Assembly: GCA_964525815.1 (NCBI GenBank)
Contig: CAZGJQ010000005.1
Span: forward strand, 1-39,970
DNA from: UBA1049 sp964525815
GTDB taxonomy: Bacteria; Bacillota; Clostridia; Oscillospirales; CAG-382
DNA: 39,970 bases
Direction: 5' to 3'
The position numbers and the translations under genes are program-made. The notes under the pieces were generated by a model. It saw only the letters and a list, made by a program, of their open reading frames with translations. It had not been told where the DNA came from and ran no database searches. Below are positions 16,086 through 23,856 of the stretch, piece by piece (within the stretch, counting starts at the first letter, position 1; every line of letters starts with the position of its first letter).

Positions 16086-16295
16086 ATGGAAAACAATAAT
16101 TACAAGAAAATGATGTATGAGCTTAAGGTGGAAGCTGCAAGCGAGCTTAACCTGCTCCAATATATCAAGGAAAACAACGACCACGACAAGTCGGATGTTC
16201 CGTCAAGAATAAACGGTGAGCAGGGCGGTCCCATAGGCGGCAGAATGGTCAGGAAGATGCTTGAAGCCCAAATGCGTAAAATGAACGGTGAATAA
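16086..16295 (+). CDS. Alpha/beta-type small acid-soluble spore protein
   Basis: The 69-residue protein has the two-block layout of alpha/beta SASPs, which coat and protect DNA in dormant spores. The first helix is YELKVEAASELNL, containing the E-A-A-S-E-like site cut by the germination protease. The second block is SRINGEQGGPIGGRMVRKML, matching the R-x-N-G...G-G-x-M-V-x-[KR]-M pattern. A GAGAGGT Shine-Dalgarno lies just upstream of the ATG. An AATACTA at about 16051-16057 resembles the -10 of forespore sigma factors, but the spacing to a GAATA is long. The gene marks the host as spore-forming. A small acidic protein gene follows by six bases. Confidence 0.8.
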   Translation: MENNNYKKMMYELKVEAASELNLLQYIKENNDHDKSDVPSRINGEQGGPIGGRMVRKMLEAQMRKMNGE

Positions 16296-16300
16296 GAAAT

Positions 16301-16543
16301 ATGGATAAAAGTGGAAAAGACAGAAATATTGATCAACAACCTAAAAATATCAAACAAAAAAAGGAAGTTCAGTCTGCAGTAACAGACCAGATATCAACTG
16401 ACCGGGAAAATATTCCGAGACCTACGGAAATCAAGAGCATTTATGAGAAAAAGAAAGAGGATGATCTTGTGGATGTGGGAGGGGGAAGCCTGATGTCCCA
16501 GTCAGAAATCCTGGACTTTGCCGCAGGAGCCGACTCGGATTGA
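16301..16543 (+). CDS. Small hydrophilic protein downstream of the SASP gene
   Basis: This 80-residue charged protein is rich in Lys, Asp, Glu and Gln, with no membrane segment or recognised domain. It starts six bases after the SASP stop, with no strong ribosome binding site of its own, and would be translated by coupling. Its composition suggests disorder, with a short conserved-looking end (LVDVGGGSLMSQSEILDFA). A forespore role is only suggested by position. It is followed by a strong terminator at 16651-16698. Confidence 0.5.
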   Translation: MDKSGKDRNIDQQPKNIKQKKEVQSAVTDQISTDRENIPRPTEIKSIYEKKKEDDLVDVGGGSLMSQSEILDFAAGADSD

Positions 16544-16650
16544 CTGGACTTTCCATAAGGAAGATTAAATATATACAAAACTCCCGCAAGCATCGCGGTT
16601 GTGTGCCCAACCGCAAAAACAAAGGAAAAATCCCTGAAACTCTATGTAAT

Positions 16651-16698
16651 AAAATACCAGCCGAAAAGAAAGAAAAATATATTTTCGGCTGGTATTTT
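16651..16698. terminator. Terminator hairpin after the SASP operon
   Basis: A perfect 17-bp stem, 16651-16667 with 16682-16698 (core ATACCAGCCG/CGGCTGGTAT), has AAAA and TTTT ends and a 14-base loop. It separates the SASP genes from the GyrI-like gene. Confidence 0.8.
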
Positions 16699-16758
16699 CA
16701 ATGCTTGTATGTTATAATTTGGTTGCAAATAGAATTTATATTAAGTGGAGGTAAAATT

Positions 16759-17253
16759 ATGAGCAAGCCAAAAATTATAACATTCAAGATTCACCACGAT
16801 GAATTTTATTTTCTTGGTATTGAAAATCTCGTTACGGAAAATTCCGATTTTGGAGCGTTTTGGGGTAATTTTTTTGATAAAGGCGGATATGAAAAAATCG
16901 ACCTCTATCAAAAAGACCCGAATTGTATCAATGTATGGTATAATAAAACCCCCGAAGAAAAAATTTACTATCAAGGCAAAATTGTCAATGAAGTAGACAA
17001 AGTGCCTGATGGCTATACATTGGCAAAATTTCCTGCAAGCGAATACCTTGTGACTACCACTGAATGGTTATCCTCGTATGACGAAAGCATGCAGCACATC
17101 AACCACAGCTATTACAAAAGCGCACAAATGCCCGAAGGATACACAAAGTGCGGCTCAACTGACAATAAAATTTTTTTAATAGAACGGTGGGGTGCGGATA
17201 CCGGGGACGGCTACAGATATGAATTTTGGGTGCCAATTAAAAAAGTAGACTAA
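16759..17253 (+). CDS. GyrI-like small-molecule-binding (effector-binding) domain protein
   Basis: This 164-residue cytoplasmic protein consists of one GyrI-like/AraC effector-binding domain. Supporting blocks are FLGIENLV near the start, INVWYNKTPEEKIYYQGKIV, PDGYTLAKFPASEYLV in the middle and a closing RYEFWVPIKK strand. The group binds diverse small molecules, and free-standing members may act as regulators or detoxifiers. GTGGAGGT lies eight bases before ATG 16759. The open frame extends upstream to 16540 but crosses a terminator hairpin, so the short form is right. A related domain is encoded convergently at 17356, fused to a DNA-binding domain. Confidence 0.75.
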   Translation: MSKPKIITFKIHHDEFYFLGIENLVTENSDFGAFWGNFFDKGGYEKIDLYQKDPNCINVWYNKTPEEKIYYQGKIVNEVDKVPDGYTLAKFPASEYLVTTTEWLSSYDESMQHINHSYYKSAQMPEGYTKCGSTDNKIFLIERWGADTGDGYRYEFWVPIKKVD

Positions 17254-17265
17254 TGCACTTAATAA

Positions 17266-17312
17266 GCGATAAAGAAGGTCGTAAGAAATTTTCTTCCGAC
17301 CTTCTTTATCGC
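17266..17312. terminator. Bidirectional terminator between convergent GyrI-domain genes
   Basis: A perfect 16-bp stem joins 17266-17281 with 17297-17312 (GCGATAAAGAAGGTCG and its complement). It lies 13 bases after one gene stop and 44 bases from the other. Confidence 0.8.
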
Positions 17313-17355
17313 ACCACACCCTACGGAATGTCTCTCTTTTTATATGTATAATAAT

Positions 17356-18252
17356 TTATTTAATTCTCCTTATAGACCGTAGTACCTGATAACCGCGTCC
17401 CTCCGGATAATGCCGCTGATAATCCTGGCAGGTATCCTCGTTCCATTCATAACCGATTGTAGCCGGATCAAAGCTCCAAGCGAGTTCATGCACTCTTCTT
17501 ATCACTTCCTCGTTTTCGGCGAGATAATTAAAAGGAGGATGACAAAACACAAGGTAATAACTGTCAGGAAAAACACCCCTCAGTTCAAACCCTTCCGGTA
17601 TTTCATCGTTATAATCAATCTCAACGCCCAGACCGTAGAAATAACTCTTTTTTCCATTGCTCCATGTCCAGCCTGCGGTATGCCCTGTAATAATCGGATG
17701 AGTATCTATAAAGCTTGACACAATGCCCGTAAGAAGATCGCAGTCGTGCTGCGGCCATATCTCACCGTTTTTTGTCATAGAGCGTTTGTAAACGCCAAGA
17801 AATTTATGCGCCGGTATATACTCTTTATAATACGAAGGTAAAACTAAATTGCTCATAGTATGATCTCCTTTTTCAATATAATGTGAAGGGGTGATGATTA
17901 TTTTCTTCATGAATAAAGGAATAGGTACCGGATTCTTCCTGTATGCTGCCGGTGTACATCCGTAAGCGTCCCTGAACGCTCTCGTCAGAGCGGACTGTGT
18001 TGAAAAACCGTAATCCAAGGCTATATTCATTATATTCTCGTTTGTATCTCTTACAGCAAGAGTGGCCATACACAAACGGCGTTTTTACATATAGCTTTTT
18101 ATTGTCGTACCTGCTATTCGATGGAATTGAACGGAACAATAATATGGCGAATATCCCAACTGCCTTGACATTTCAACAAGAGAAGGATTATTTACCGCAT
18201 TATCGTCAATCCAGTCTATCATCTTTTGAATCGCATATATCCATTCATACAA
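17356..18252 (-). pseudogene. AraC-family regulator with GyrI-like effector domain, broken by an in-frame stop
   Basis: Read through one stop, the frame gives an AraC/XylS helix-turn-helix pair followed by a GyrI-like ligand domain, about 298 codons and a normal length for this fusion. The first part starts at TTG 18252 after GGAGGAG and reads YEWIYAIQKMIDWIDDNA, then EMSRQLGYSPYYCSVQFHR and TTIKSYM. A TAA at 18087-18085 follows, where family members continue into the second helix-turn-helix (KRRLCMATLAVRDT). The rest (NIALDYGFSTQSALTRAFR, then the effector domain with YKEYIPAHKFLGVY) is intact. A restart at ATG 18075 would make only half of the DNA-binding domain. Either this is a recent nonsense mutation or a base-call error. 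Confidence 0.75.
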
Positions 18253-18406
18253 ATCAATCTCCTCCTTCCGTGTACATTATATCATGAAAATGCGGTTATG
18301 TTTTAACATGAGTTGCGGAGTTTATAGGAATTATAATAATTCGCTGACAACAAGCATTTTAGTGAAAAATGATTAATATACTGCATAAATATGAAAATTA
18401 CCGCTA

Positions 18407-18435
18407 TTGACTTAATATTCTTTTTGTTGTAGAAT
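18407..18435 (+). promoter_or_regulatory. Promoter of the yfhO-like gene
   Basis: TTGACT (18407-18412), a 17-base spacer and TAGAAT (18430-18435) lie about 35 bases upstream of the translation start. Confidence 0.7.
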
Positions 18436-18469
18436 AACAAAAGAATTCTTAGTTAAGCGGGTGATTTTT

Positions 18470-21055
18470 TTGGACGGATTCAGGACGGCGGCGCAGGATG
18501 ATTTTGTTGCCGCAAAAGACCGTTTTTTTTATTACAAGCGAGTGCTGTTATATTCACTTATAATTGCGGTAGCCATAACCGTTCCCTTTGTTCTTGTTGA
18601 GCTTATAAAGACCGGAAGACCGGTGTTTTTATATTACGGTGATTACAATGCTCAGCAGATATGCTTTTATGAGCATTGTGTGGATATGGTCAGAAGCGGT
18701 AATTTCGGCTGGGACTGGTATACCGATTTAGGGTCAAACTTTATCGGAAGCTATTCCTATTACATGCTGGGAAGCCCGTTTTTCTGGTTTATGTGCCTGT
18801 TTCCGTCGAGCTGGGCACCCTATCTTATGGCACCCGTTTTTATACTCAAATACATCACGGCGGCACTGATTGCCTATGCATATATAAAGCGCTTTGTTAA
18901 GCGGCAGAATTATGCGGTAATAGGTGCGCTGCTTTATGCCTTCTGCGGATTCCAGATATATAACACCTTCTTCAATCAGTTCCACGAGGTTGTTGCGTTC
19001 TTCCCGCTGCTGCTTTTGGGAATGGAGGAGCTTGTTCAGAACAACCGCAGAGGTCTGTTTGCGTTTGCGGTTGCCATAAACGCAATGTGTAATTACTTTA
19101 TGTTCGCAGGACAGGTTGTTTTCTGTATTCTGTACTTTTTATTCCGTCTGCCGCAGAAATCCTTCAGAATTACAGCCGGCAAGTTTTTTGCATTGCTGTT
19201 CGAGGCTGTTATCGGCGTGATGATTGCGGCGGTAATAATCCTGCCGGGTGCGTTGGCGTTAACGGGTAATCCCCGTCTCGCCAGGAGCTACAGCGGATGG
19301 GATATGCTTTTCTTCCGCAAAAACAAGGAGCTCTATTGGCAGAGATACGGGCACCTGCTCTCCACGTTGTTCTTCCCTCCCGACATTCCGTCAAGGGTTA
19401 ACTTTTTCTACGGTCATACAGAGCGCTGGGCGTCCATTGCCGGATATATTCCTCTGTTTGGAATGAGCGGCGTCTTTGCCTTTTTTGCCTCAAAAAAGAG
19501 AACCTGGCTTAAGTTACTGATTATTTTTCTGCTCGCCTGTTTGTTTATTCCGCTTCTGAACAGTATGTTCTTCCTGTTTAACTCCACCTATTATGCAAGG
19601 TGGATGTATATGCTGGTTTTGATGATGATAATCGGCACCGTAGTAATGTTGGACGATATATCCGAAAAAACCATAAAAAAATGGCGGGGAGGCATTATCG
19701 CATACCTTGCCTGCGTAACCGCCGTTTTCGTGCCGCTCGGGTTTATGTGGTATGACGACCCGGAAACAGAAAGCGTTATATACAAGCTGGGCAGACCGCC
19801 ATTTATCTGGCGGTTCTGGATATATACCGGAATCGCGCTGGCAAGCATTGCGCTGCTCTGGTATCTGTTCAAAAGGGTAAGGAATACCCCTGTCTTTGAG
19901 AATGTATGCCTTATATCGGTAAGCGCTGTTATAATATTTTACAGCGTTGTGCATATCACAAACGGAAAAACACACTCCTGGTCAAGTGATTTTATGGTAA
20001 ACAAGGCGATTGAGGGGGAGATTGTTTTGGAGGACGACGAGTTCTTCAGGATTGATTTGTTCCGAAAGAGCGGCATATCCGTTTTTGATAATTTAGGATT
20101 ATATTGGGGATATCCGTCCATATCCTGCTTCCATACGGTGGTTCCTCCGTCAATAATGAGGTTTTATCCGAATATAGGGGTATCCAGAGCGGTAGGCTCC
20201 CGCGCCGAATCAAAGCTCTACGGGCTCAGAGCGTTCACATCGGTTAAGTATTCGTTTATAGAATCCCACAGGACCGGACACAACACACAGGGCTTCAGCT
20301 ACTTCGACGAGCAAAACGGTTTTGATATATATATAAACGAGAATTATCTCCCGATGGGGTTTGCTTATACCGAGTTTATGACCGAAACCGAGTTTGAGAG
20401 AGTACCCAAATCCTCAAGGCATGCGCTGCTCTGTACCTATCTTGTGGTCCCGGATGATAAAGCGGATTACTATTCCGCCTTCATGAACGAGGTGAAGTAT
20501 AACGACGATAATTACAGGTTAGCGAACACCTCAACCTATGAGGCATCGGTTGAGGAACGTAGGGCTATGTCGAGCGACAGCTTTGAGTTTAATAGTAATC
20601 GCTTCACCTCCGTAATAACGCTTGATTCTCCTAATGTGGTCTTTTTCAGCGTTCCGTACGAGGACGGCTTGAACTTGCTTTACAAGGACGGCTGGAGCGT
20701 TACCGTAAACGGAGAGGAAAAAGAGGTTCTACCGGCTACCTATGGATTTATGGCAGTGGAATGCGGGGCAGGGGAGAATGAAATAGTGTTCAAGTATCGA
20801 ACGCCCGGGCTGTTCTGGGGTATAATCCTTGCGGTTACGGCGTTGATTATGCTTGCTGTATATCTAATAATAGGAAGAAAACGGGGAATCAGACCGAATT
20901 ACCGCTTCTTTGGAGAGGATTATTACGAGGAGGATGAGACGCTTGTCCCGTTGACGGAGAGCACCGAGCAAGCAATGCAGGAAAGCGAGAATCCGCCCTC
21001 TGCGGACTCCGCCTCCGAGGATACCGATAAAAAGGACGAGCTGTATAACGAATAA
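18470..21055 (+). CDS. YfhO-family polytopic membrane protein
   Basis: This is an 861-residue protein with about a dozen membrane helices, a large extracytoplasmic region after about residue 510, a last helix near residue 800 and an acidic cytoplasmic tail. The YfhO family has a GT-C glycosyltransferase-like layout and is linked to glycosylation of cell-wall polymers such as lipoteichoic acid. The early luminal motif YYGDYNAQQ, a D-x-N near residue 60, sits where GT-C enzymes keep their catalytic acidic residue. I chose TTG 18470 because an AAGCGGGTGA ribosome binding site at 18455-18464 ends five bases before it; GTG 18461 lies inside that site. The gene appears monocistronic. The substrate is unknown. 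Confidence 0.85.
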   Translation: MDGFRTAAQDDFVAAKDRFFYYKRVLLYSLIIAVAITVPFVLVELIKTGRPVFLYYGDYNAQQICFYEHCVDMVRSGNFGWDWYTDLGSNFIGSYSYYMLGSPFFWFMCLFPSSWAPYLMAPVFILKYITAALIAYAYIKRFVKRQNYAVIGALLYAFCGFQIYNTFFNQFHEVVAFFPLLLLGMEELVQNNRRGLFAFAVAINAMCNYFMFAGQVVFCILYFLFRLPQKSFRITAGKFFALLFEAVIGVMIAAVIILPGALALTGNPRLARSYSGWDMLFFRKNKELYWQRYGHLLSTLFFPPDIPSRVNFFYGHTERWASIAGYIPLFGMSGVFAFFASKKRTWLKLLIIFLLACLFIPLLNSMFFLFNSTYYARWMYMLVLMMIIGTVVMLDDISEKTIKKWRGGIIAYLACVTAVFVPLGFMWYDDPETESVIYKLGRPPFIWRFWIYTGIALASIALLWYLFKRVRNTPVFENVCLISVSAVIIFYSVVHITNGKTHSWSSDFMVNKAIEGEIVLEDDEFFRIDLFRKSGISVFDNLGLYWGYPSISCFHTVVPPSIMRFYPNIGVSRAVGSRAESKLYGLRAFTSVKYSFIESHRTGHNTQGFSYFDEQNGFDIYINENYLPMGFAYTEFMTETEFERVPKSSRHALLCTYLVVPDDKADYYSAFMNEVKYNDDNYRLANTSTYEASVEERRAMSSDSFEFNSNRFTSVITLDSPNVVFFSVPYEDGLNLLYKDGWSVTVNGEEKEVLPATYGFMAVECGAGENEIVFKYRTPGLFWGIILAVTALIMLAVYLIIGRKRGIRPNYRFFGEDYYEEDETLVPLTESTEQAMQESENPPSADSASEDTDKKDELYNE

Positions 21056-21060
21056 AATCA

Positions 21061-21088
21061 GGGGTGCGCAAAAACGCACCCCTTGCTT
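21061..21088. terminator. Bidirectional terminator
   Basis: GGGGTGCG (21061-21068) pairs with CGCACCCC (21075-21082), followed by TTGCTTT. It lies between the convergent yfhO-like and amidase genes. Confidence 0.75.
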
Positions 21089-21102
21089 TGTAACGCCGTC
21101 AT

Positions 21103-21849
21103 TCAGCCCTGCACTATTATATACTGCCCAAAAACATAACCCTCGGTGCTGTTGTACCGGATATTGTACCACTCGCCCTCCGCAGAAAGGATTTCTACCG
21201 TTTGACCGTTGGGTATCTGAGCGATTATGCTGCCCTGCATTGAAGGGCTGCTCCTTATGTTCAACCGACCTCCCTGGGTTACAACGGTACCTGTTTGGGG
21301 TGCGGACGGCTCCGCAAATCGAACGCCTAAGTACTCGGCGGTAGCTTGGGACAGAACTCTTGCTATATTCGTCAGGTTGTTCTTTATCCACTCAGCATCC
21401 TCCGGATTATCGTGATACGCAACCTCCACAAGAATTGCGGGAGCAATGGTGTTGTTCAGCTCATATAGGCTGGTTGTGGGAAGGGCACGTACCCTTTCGG
21501 GGTTGGGATAGATGGTCTTGAGCTGCTCAACAGCAAGCTCCGCCGCCCGCCTTCCCTGCTCGCTGCCCGAGTAATAATAAACATCGCTGCCCCGCTGCTG
21601 ACCGTATCTTGCGCTGCCCGCCGCGTTTGAGTGAAGAGCGAGGTGAAAGTCATAATTACCTGCGTTGGATTGCCTAACCGAGCCGCCTACCGTTTGGTTC
21701 GGGTCGTTCCGAGTGAACTCAATACCGCTTGCGTTAAGGTAAGGCTCCATAAAATCCGTTATCAAATTCATATAATATTCTTCGCTTCCGCTGCCGTCGT
21801 AATACATGTTATATTCCTGAGTGGAAGGGCTTAAAAATACGCTTGGCAT
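21103..21849 (-). CDS. N-acetylmuramoyl-L-alanine amidase (Amidase_3-like) with SH3b domain
   Basis: This 248-residue protein has an amidase_3-like catalytic domain (1-175) and an SH3b domain (about 187-247, RLNIRSSPS through GYVFGQYI). Amidase_3 enzymes cut the MurNAc-L-Ala bond of peptidoglycan using zinc. HSN (H73) and the catalytic Glu in VEVAYHDN (E142) are present. The usual N-terminal G-H-G-G is replaced by FLSPSTQEYN, so the first zinc His is missing and a different ligand must serve. There is no signal peptide, so it is either released by lysis, used inside the mother cell, or phage-related. ATG 21849 follows AAAGGAG. Confidence 0.8.
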   Translation of the reverse strand: MPSVFLSPSTQEYNMYYDGSGSEEYYMNLITDFMEPYLNASGIEFTRNDPNQTVGGSVRQSNAGNYDFHLALHSNAAGSARYGQQRGSDVYYYSGSEQGRRAAELAVEQLKTIYPNPERVRALPTTSLYELNNTIAPAILVEVAYHDNPEDAEWIKNNLTNIARVLSQATAEYLGVRFAEPSAPQTGTVVTQGGRLNIRSSPSMQGSIIAQIPNGQTVEILSAEGEWYNIRYNSTEGYVFGQYIIVQG

Positions 21850-21889
21850 GATTCTTCTCCTTTCGATTCTGCTTTATTTGTCTAATTTA

Positions 21890-21918
21890 AGTATATGCCC
21901 GGCAACGCAAAAAGCCAA
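21890..21918 (-). promoter_or_regulatory. Candidate promoter of the amidase gene
   Basis: On the minus strand, TTGGCT (21918-21913), a 17-base spacer and TATACT (21895-21890) lie about 40 bases before the ATG. Confidence 0.5.
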
Positions 21919-21935
21919 AGAAACAAAAAAAGGTA

Positions 21936-21967
21936 TTGACAAAGCAATAAATATTTGGTAGTATATT
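21936..21967 (+). promoter_or_regulatory. Promoter of the infC-rpmI-rplT operon
   Basis: A consensus -35 TTGACA lies at 21936-21941. The -10 is either TAGTAT at 21959 (17-base spacer) or TATATT at 21962 (20-base spacer). Either gives a transcript with a leader of about 190 bases before infC. Confidence 0.7.
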
Positions 21968-21971
21968 TGAG

Positions 21972-22164
21972 TACAAAGAAGAAGAACGAGGTTCTCACCC
22001 ATACTGCCGTAATTTTATTTTGGGCAGCTATGCGGTTAATAGCACAGATATTACAAATGCATGGGCTTGTTTGTTTGCATTTATTATACCGTGCGGGAAT
22101 CTTCTTTTTTCAAAGAATGCTACCGGCATGGTTTTTTTGTATATATTTTTGGAGGTGTCTATCT
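21972..22164 (+). ncRNA. L20-type leader RNA of the infC operon
   Basis: This leader precedes infC-rpmI-rplT and has the layout of the Firmicutes ribosomal protein L20 leader. It contains the stem CTGCC/GGCAG (22004-22008 with 22023-22027), the stem AAATGCA/TGCATTT (22055-22061 with 22076-22082) around a TGGGCTTGTTTG loop, and a terminator-like stem at 22088-22138. In Bacillus subtilis, L20 binds such a leader and causes premature termination. The stems are seen here; the regulation is inferred from that family. Confidence 0.7.
22088..22138 (+). terminator. Attenuator upstream of infC
   Basis: ACCGTGC (22088-22094) pairs with GCATGGT (22126-22132) including one G-T wobble, and TTCTTT/AAAGAA can pair within. 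A run of seven T follows (22132-22138). It ends 12 bases before the infC Shine-Dalgarno, as expected of a regulated terminator. Confidence 0.65.
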
Positions 22165-22680
22165 ATCAGTAAAAAAACATTAATTAATGAAGAGATCAGA
22201 GCAAGCGAGGTTCGCGTTATTGACAACAACGGCAAGCAGCTCGGAATAATGAAGCTGGAGCAGGCGTTGAGACTATCTAACGATGTGTCCCTTGATTTGG
22301 TTGAGATTGCGCCGGAGGCAAAGCCCCCGGTATGTAAAATTATGGATTTCGGCAAGTACAGGTTCGAGAAGGAAAAGCACGCAAAAGAGATTAAGAAGAA
22401 GCAGCAGATTGTCGAGCTTAAGGAGATTCAACTGAAGTGCCGTATAGATACGCATGATTTCAACACCAAGCTTAACCATGCAAAGCGGTTTCTTAATCAG
22501 GGAAACAAGGTAAAGGTACTCGTGAAATTCTACGGCAGAGAAATGGCTCATACCGAGAAGGGCAGGGAACTGCTCGGTCGCTTTGCGGAGGGCTGCGGCG
22601 AGCTATGCGCAATAGAAAAGACGCCCCTGCTTGACGGAAGAAATATGATTATGATATTGGCACCGAAAAAAGCAACATAA
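22165..22680 (+). CDS. infC: Translation initiation factor IF-3, AUC start codon
   Basis: IF-3 keeps 30S subunits free and checks start-codon pairing. The protein is 171 residues, the family's normal size. The N-domain begins SKKTLINEEIRASEVRVID, with PPVCKIMDFGKYRFE at the linker and a C-domain ending in the typical PKKAT tail. No ATG, GTG or TTG is available at the family start. GGAGGTG at 22151-22157 is followed after seven bases by ATC (22165-22167) directly before SKKT. Non-AUG starts (AUU, AUC, AUA) in infC are a known device by which IF-3 represses its own translation. It is the first gene of infC-rpmI-rplT. Confidence 0.95.
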   Translation: MSKKTLINEEIRASEVRVIDNNGKQLGIMKLEQALRLSNDVSLDLVEIAPEAKPPVCKIMDFGKYRFEKEKHAKEIKKKQQIVELKEIQLKCRIDTHDFNTKLNHAKRFLNQGNKVKVLVKFYGREMAHTEKGRELLGRFAEGCGELCAIEKTPLLDGRNMIMILAPKKAT

Positions 22681-22701
22681 TTTCGAAAGGAAACGATAAA
22701 A

Positions 22702-22899
22702 ATGGGTAAGATGAAAACACACAAAGCGACGGCAAAGCGCTTCGGCTTCACCGCAAGCGGAAAAGTAAAAATGAACCATGAGGGACGCCGTCACAAGCTC
22801 GGACTTAAAACGCCTAAGCGCAAAAGGCAATTAAGGAAGGCGGGATATGTAAGCAAGACTCGTATGGACGATTTGAAGAGATTACTGCCCTACGATTAA
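22702..22899 (+). CDS. rpmI: 50S ribosomal protein L35
   Basis: The 65-residue basic protein is full length, with the family start MGKMKTHKATAKRF and end LKRLLPYD. It is the second gene of the infC-rpmI-rplT operon, 21 bases after infC, with GAAAGGA upstream of its ATG. It is a structural component of the large ribosomal subunit. Confidence 0.97.
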   Translation: MGKMKTHKATAKRFGFTASGKVKMNHEGRRHKLGLKTPKRKRQLRKAGYVSKTRMDDLKRLLPYD

Positions 22900-22986
22900 A
22901 GCGAGCAGACCGATTATTTACATTTACAGAGAAGAAAGGGACTTTATTCTTCACATTTTTGTGTTGAATAGATTTAGGTGATAAAA

Positions 22987-23340
22987 ATGGCAAGAGTAAA
23001 AGGCGCAGTTGCAACAAGGAAAAGAAGGAAGAAGATGCTTAAGCTTGCAAAGGGCTATTGGGGTGCGAAGAGTAAGCACTTTAAGATGGCAAAGCAAGCG
23101 GTAATGAAGAGCGGAAACTATGCGTTTGCGGGCAGAAAGCAAAAGAAGAGAGATTTTCGCTCTTTATGGATTACCCGTATCTCCGCTCAGGCACAGGTAT
23201 GCGGAATTAATTATTCAAGACTTATGTACGGGCTAAAAAAGAGCGGGATTACCCTTAATCGTAAGATGCTCAGCGAGCTTGCCGTCAGCGACAAGGAAGC
23301 GTTCGCAAGGCTTGTTGAAACAGCAAAAGCGGCGCTGTAA
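22987..23340 (+). CDS. rplT: 50S ribosomal protein L20
   Basis: The 117-residue protein is full length, starting MARVKGAVATRKRRKKML. It binds 23S rRNA early in assembly and is the likely autoregulator of the operon through the leader at 21972-22164. ATG 22987 follows AGGTGA by six bases; a GTG three codons earlier lies inside that ribosome binding site and is not used. Confidence 0.97.
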   Translation: MARVKGAVATRKRRKKMLKLAKGYWGAKSKHFKMAKQAVMKSGNYAFAGRKQKKRDFRSLWITRISAQAQVCGINYSRLMYGLKKSGITLNRKMLSELAVSDKEAFARLVETAKAAL

Positions 23341-23364
23341 AGAAGAATTTTGTAGAAAAATCTG

Positions 23365-23393
23365 TTGACAAAATCAGTCGTTTTTGATATAAT
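23365..23393 (+). promoter_or_regulatory. Consensus promoter of rpsU
   Basis: TTGACA (23365-23370), exactly 17 bases, and TATAAT (23388-23393) form a perfect consensus housekeeping promoter. It gives a leader of about 190 bases before rpsU, in which I see no clear structured element. Confidence 0.85.
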
Positions 23394-23591
23394 AATGCCG
23401 ATAAAGGATCTGTCGGTATTATTAACAAACGGCGATATGCAAGCATTATAATCCGAATAAAACGGCTTTATACTGATTTTTAATTAATTTATACTTTTTA
23501 GGAGATATTGAATCAGCTACCGTTTTTAGATTTTTTAATAACCGCGTGTTCCGTGTTTTCCCCGGATGCAATCGGAGGGAGGGATATATAA

Positions 23592-23768
23592 ATGGCTGAG
23601 ATAAAAATAAAAGAGAACGAGACCATAGACAGTGCTCTTCGCAGATTCAAGCGATCCTATCTTAAGAGCGGAGTACAGGCTGAACTGCGCAAGAGAGAGC
23701 ATTACGAGAAGCCCAGTGTACGGCGTAAAAAGAAGAGCGAAGCCGCAAGAAAGCGTAAGTTCAAATAA
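23592..23768 (+). CDS. rpsU: 30S ribosomal protein S21
   Basis: The 58-residue basic protein starts MAEIKIKENETIDSALRRFK and ends in the usual Arg/Lys-rich tail (RKKKSEAARKRKFK). It is a small-subunit protein near the anti-Shine-Dalgarno region of 16S rRNA. GGAGGGAGGG precedes the ATG. It has its own consensus promoter (23365-23393) and a strong terminator, so it is monocistronic here. Confidence 0.96.
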   Translation: MAEIKIKENETIDSALRRFKRSYLKSGVQAELRKREHYEKPSVRRKKKSEAARKRKFK

Positions 23769-23780
23769 GATTTTAAAGAG

Positions 23781-23805
23781 TCCCGCTTAAAAAAGCGGGA
23801 TTTTT
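23781..23805 (+). terminator. Rho-independent terminator of rpsU
   Basis: TCCCGCTT (23781-23788) pairs with AAGCGGGA (23793-23800), followed by five T. Confidence 0.9.
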
Positions 23806-23856
23806 CAATCGATATTACGATGTTTATATTGATAAGCCAGGGAGAAGGGAAGCAAT

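Noticed and set aside
16595..16614. GCGGTTG/CAACCGC hairpin as a SASP-operon terminator
   Set aside because: It is followed by A residues rather than T on the plus strand. The stem at 16651-16698 is the better terminator.
16540..16758. Upstream extension of the GyrI-like gene
   Set aside because: The extension passes through a 17-bp terminator stem, whereas ATG 16759 has a strong ribosome binding site and the family N-terminus.
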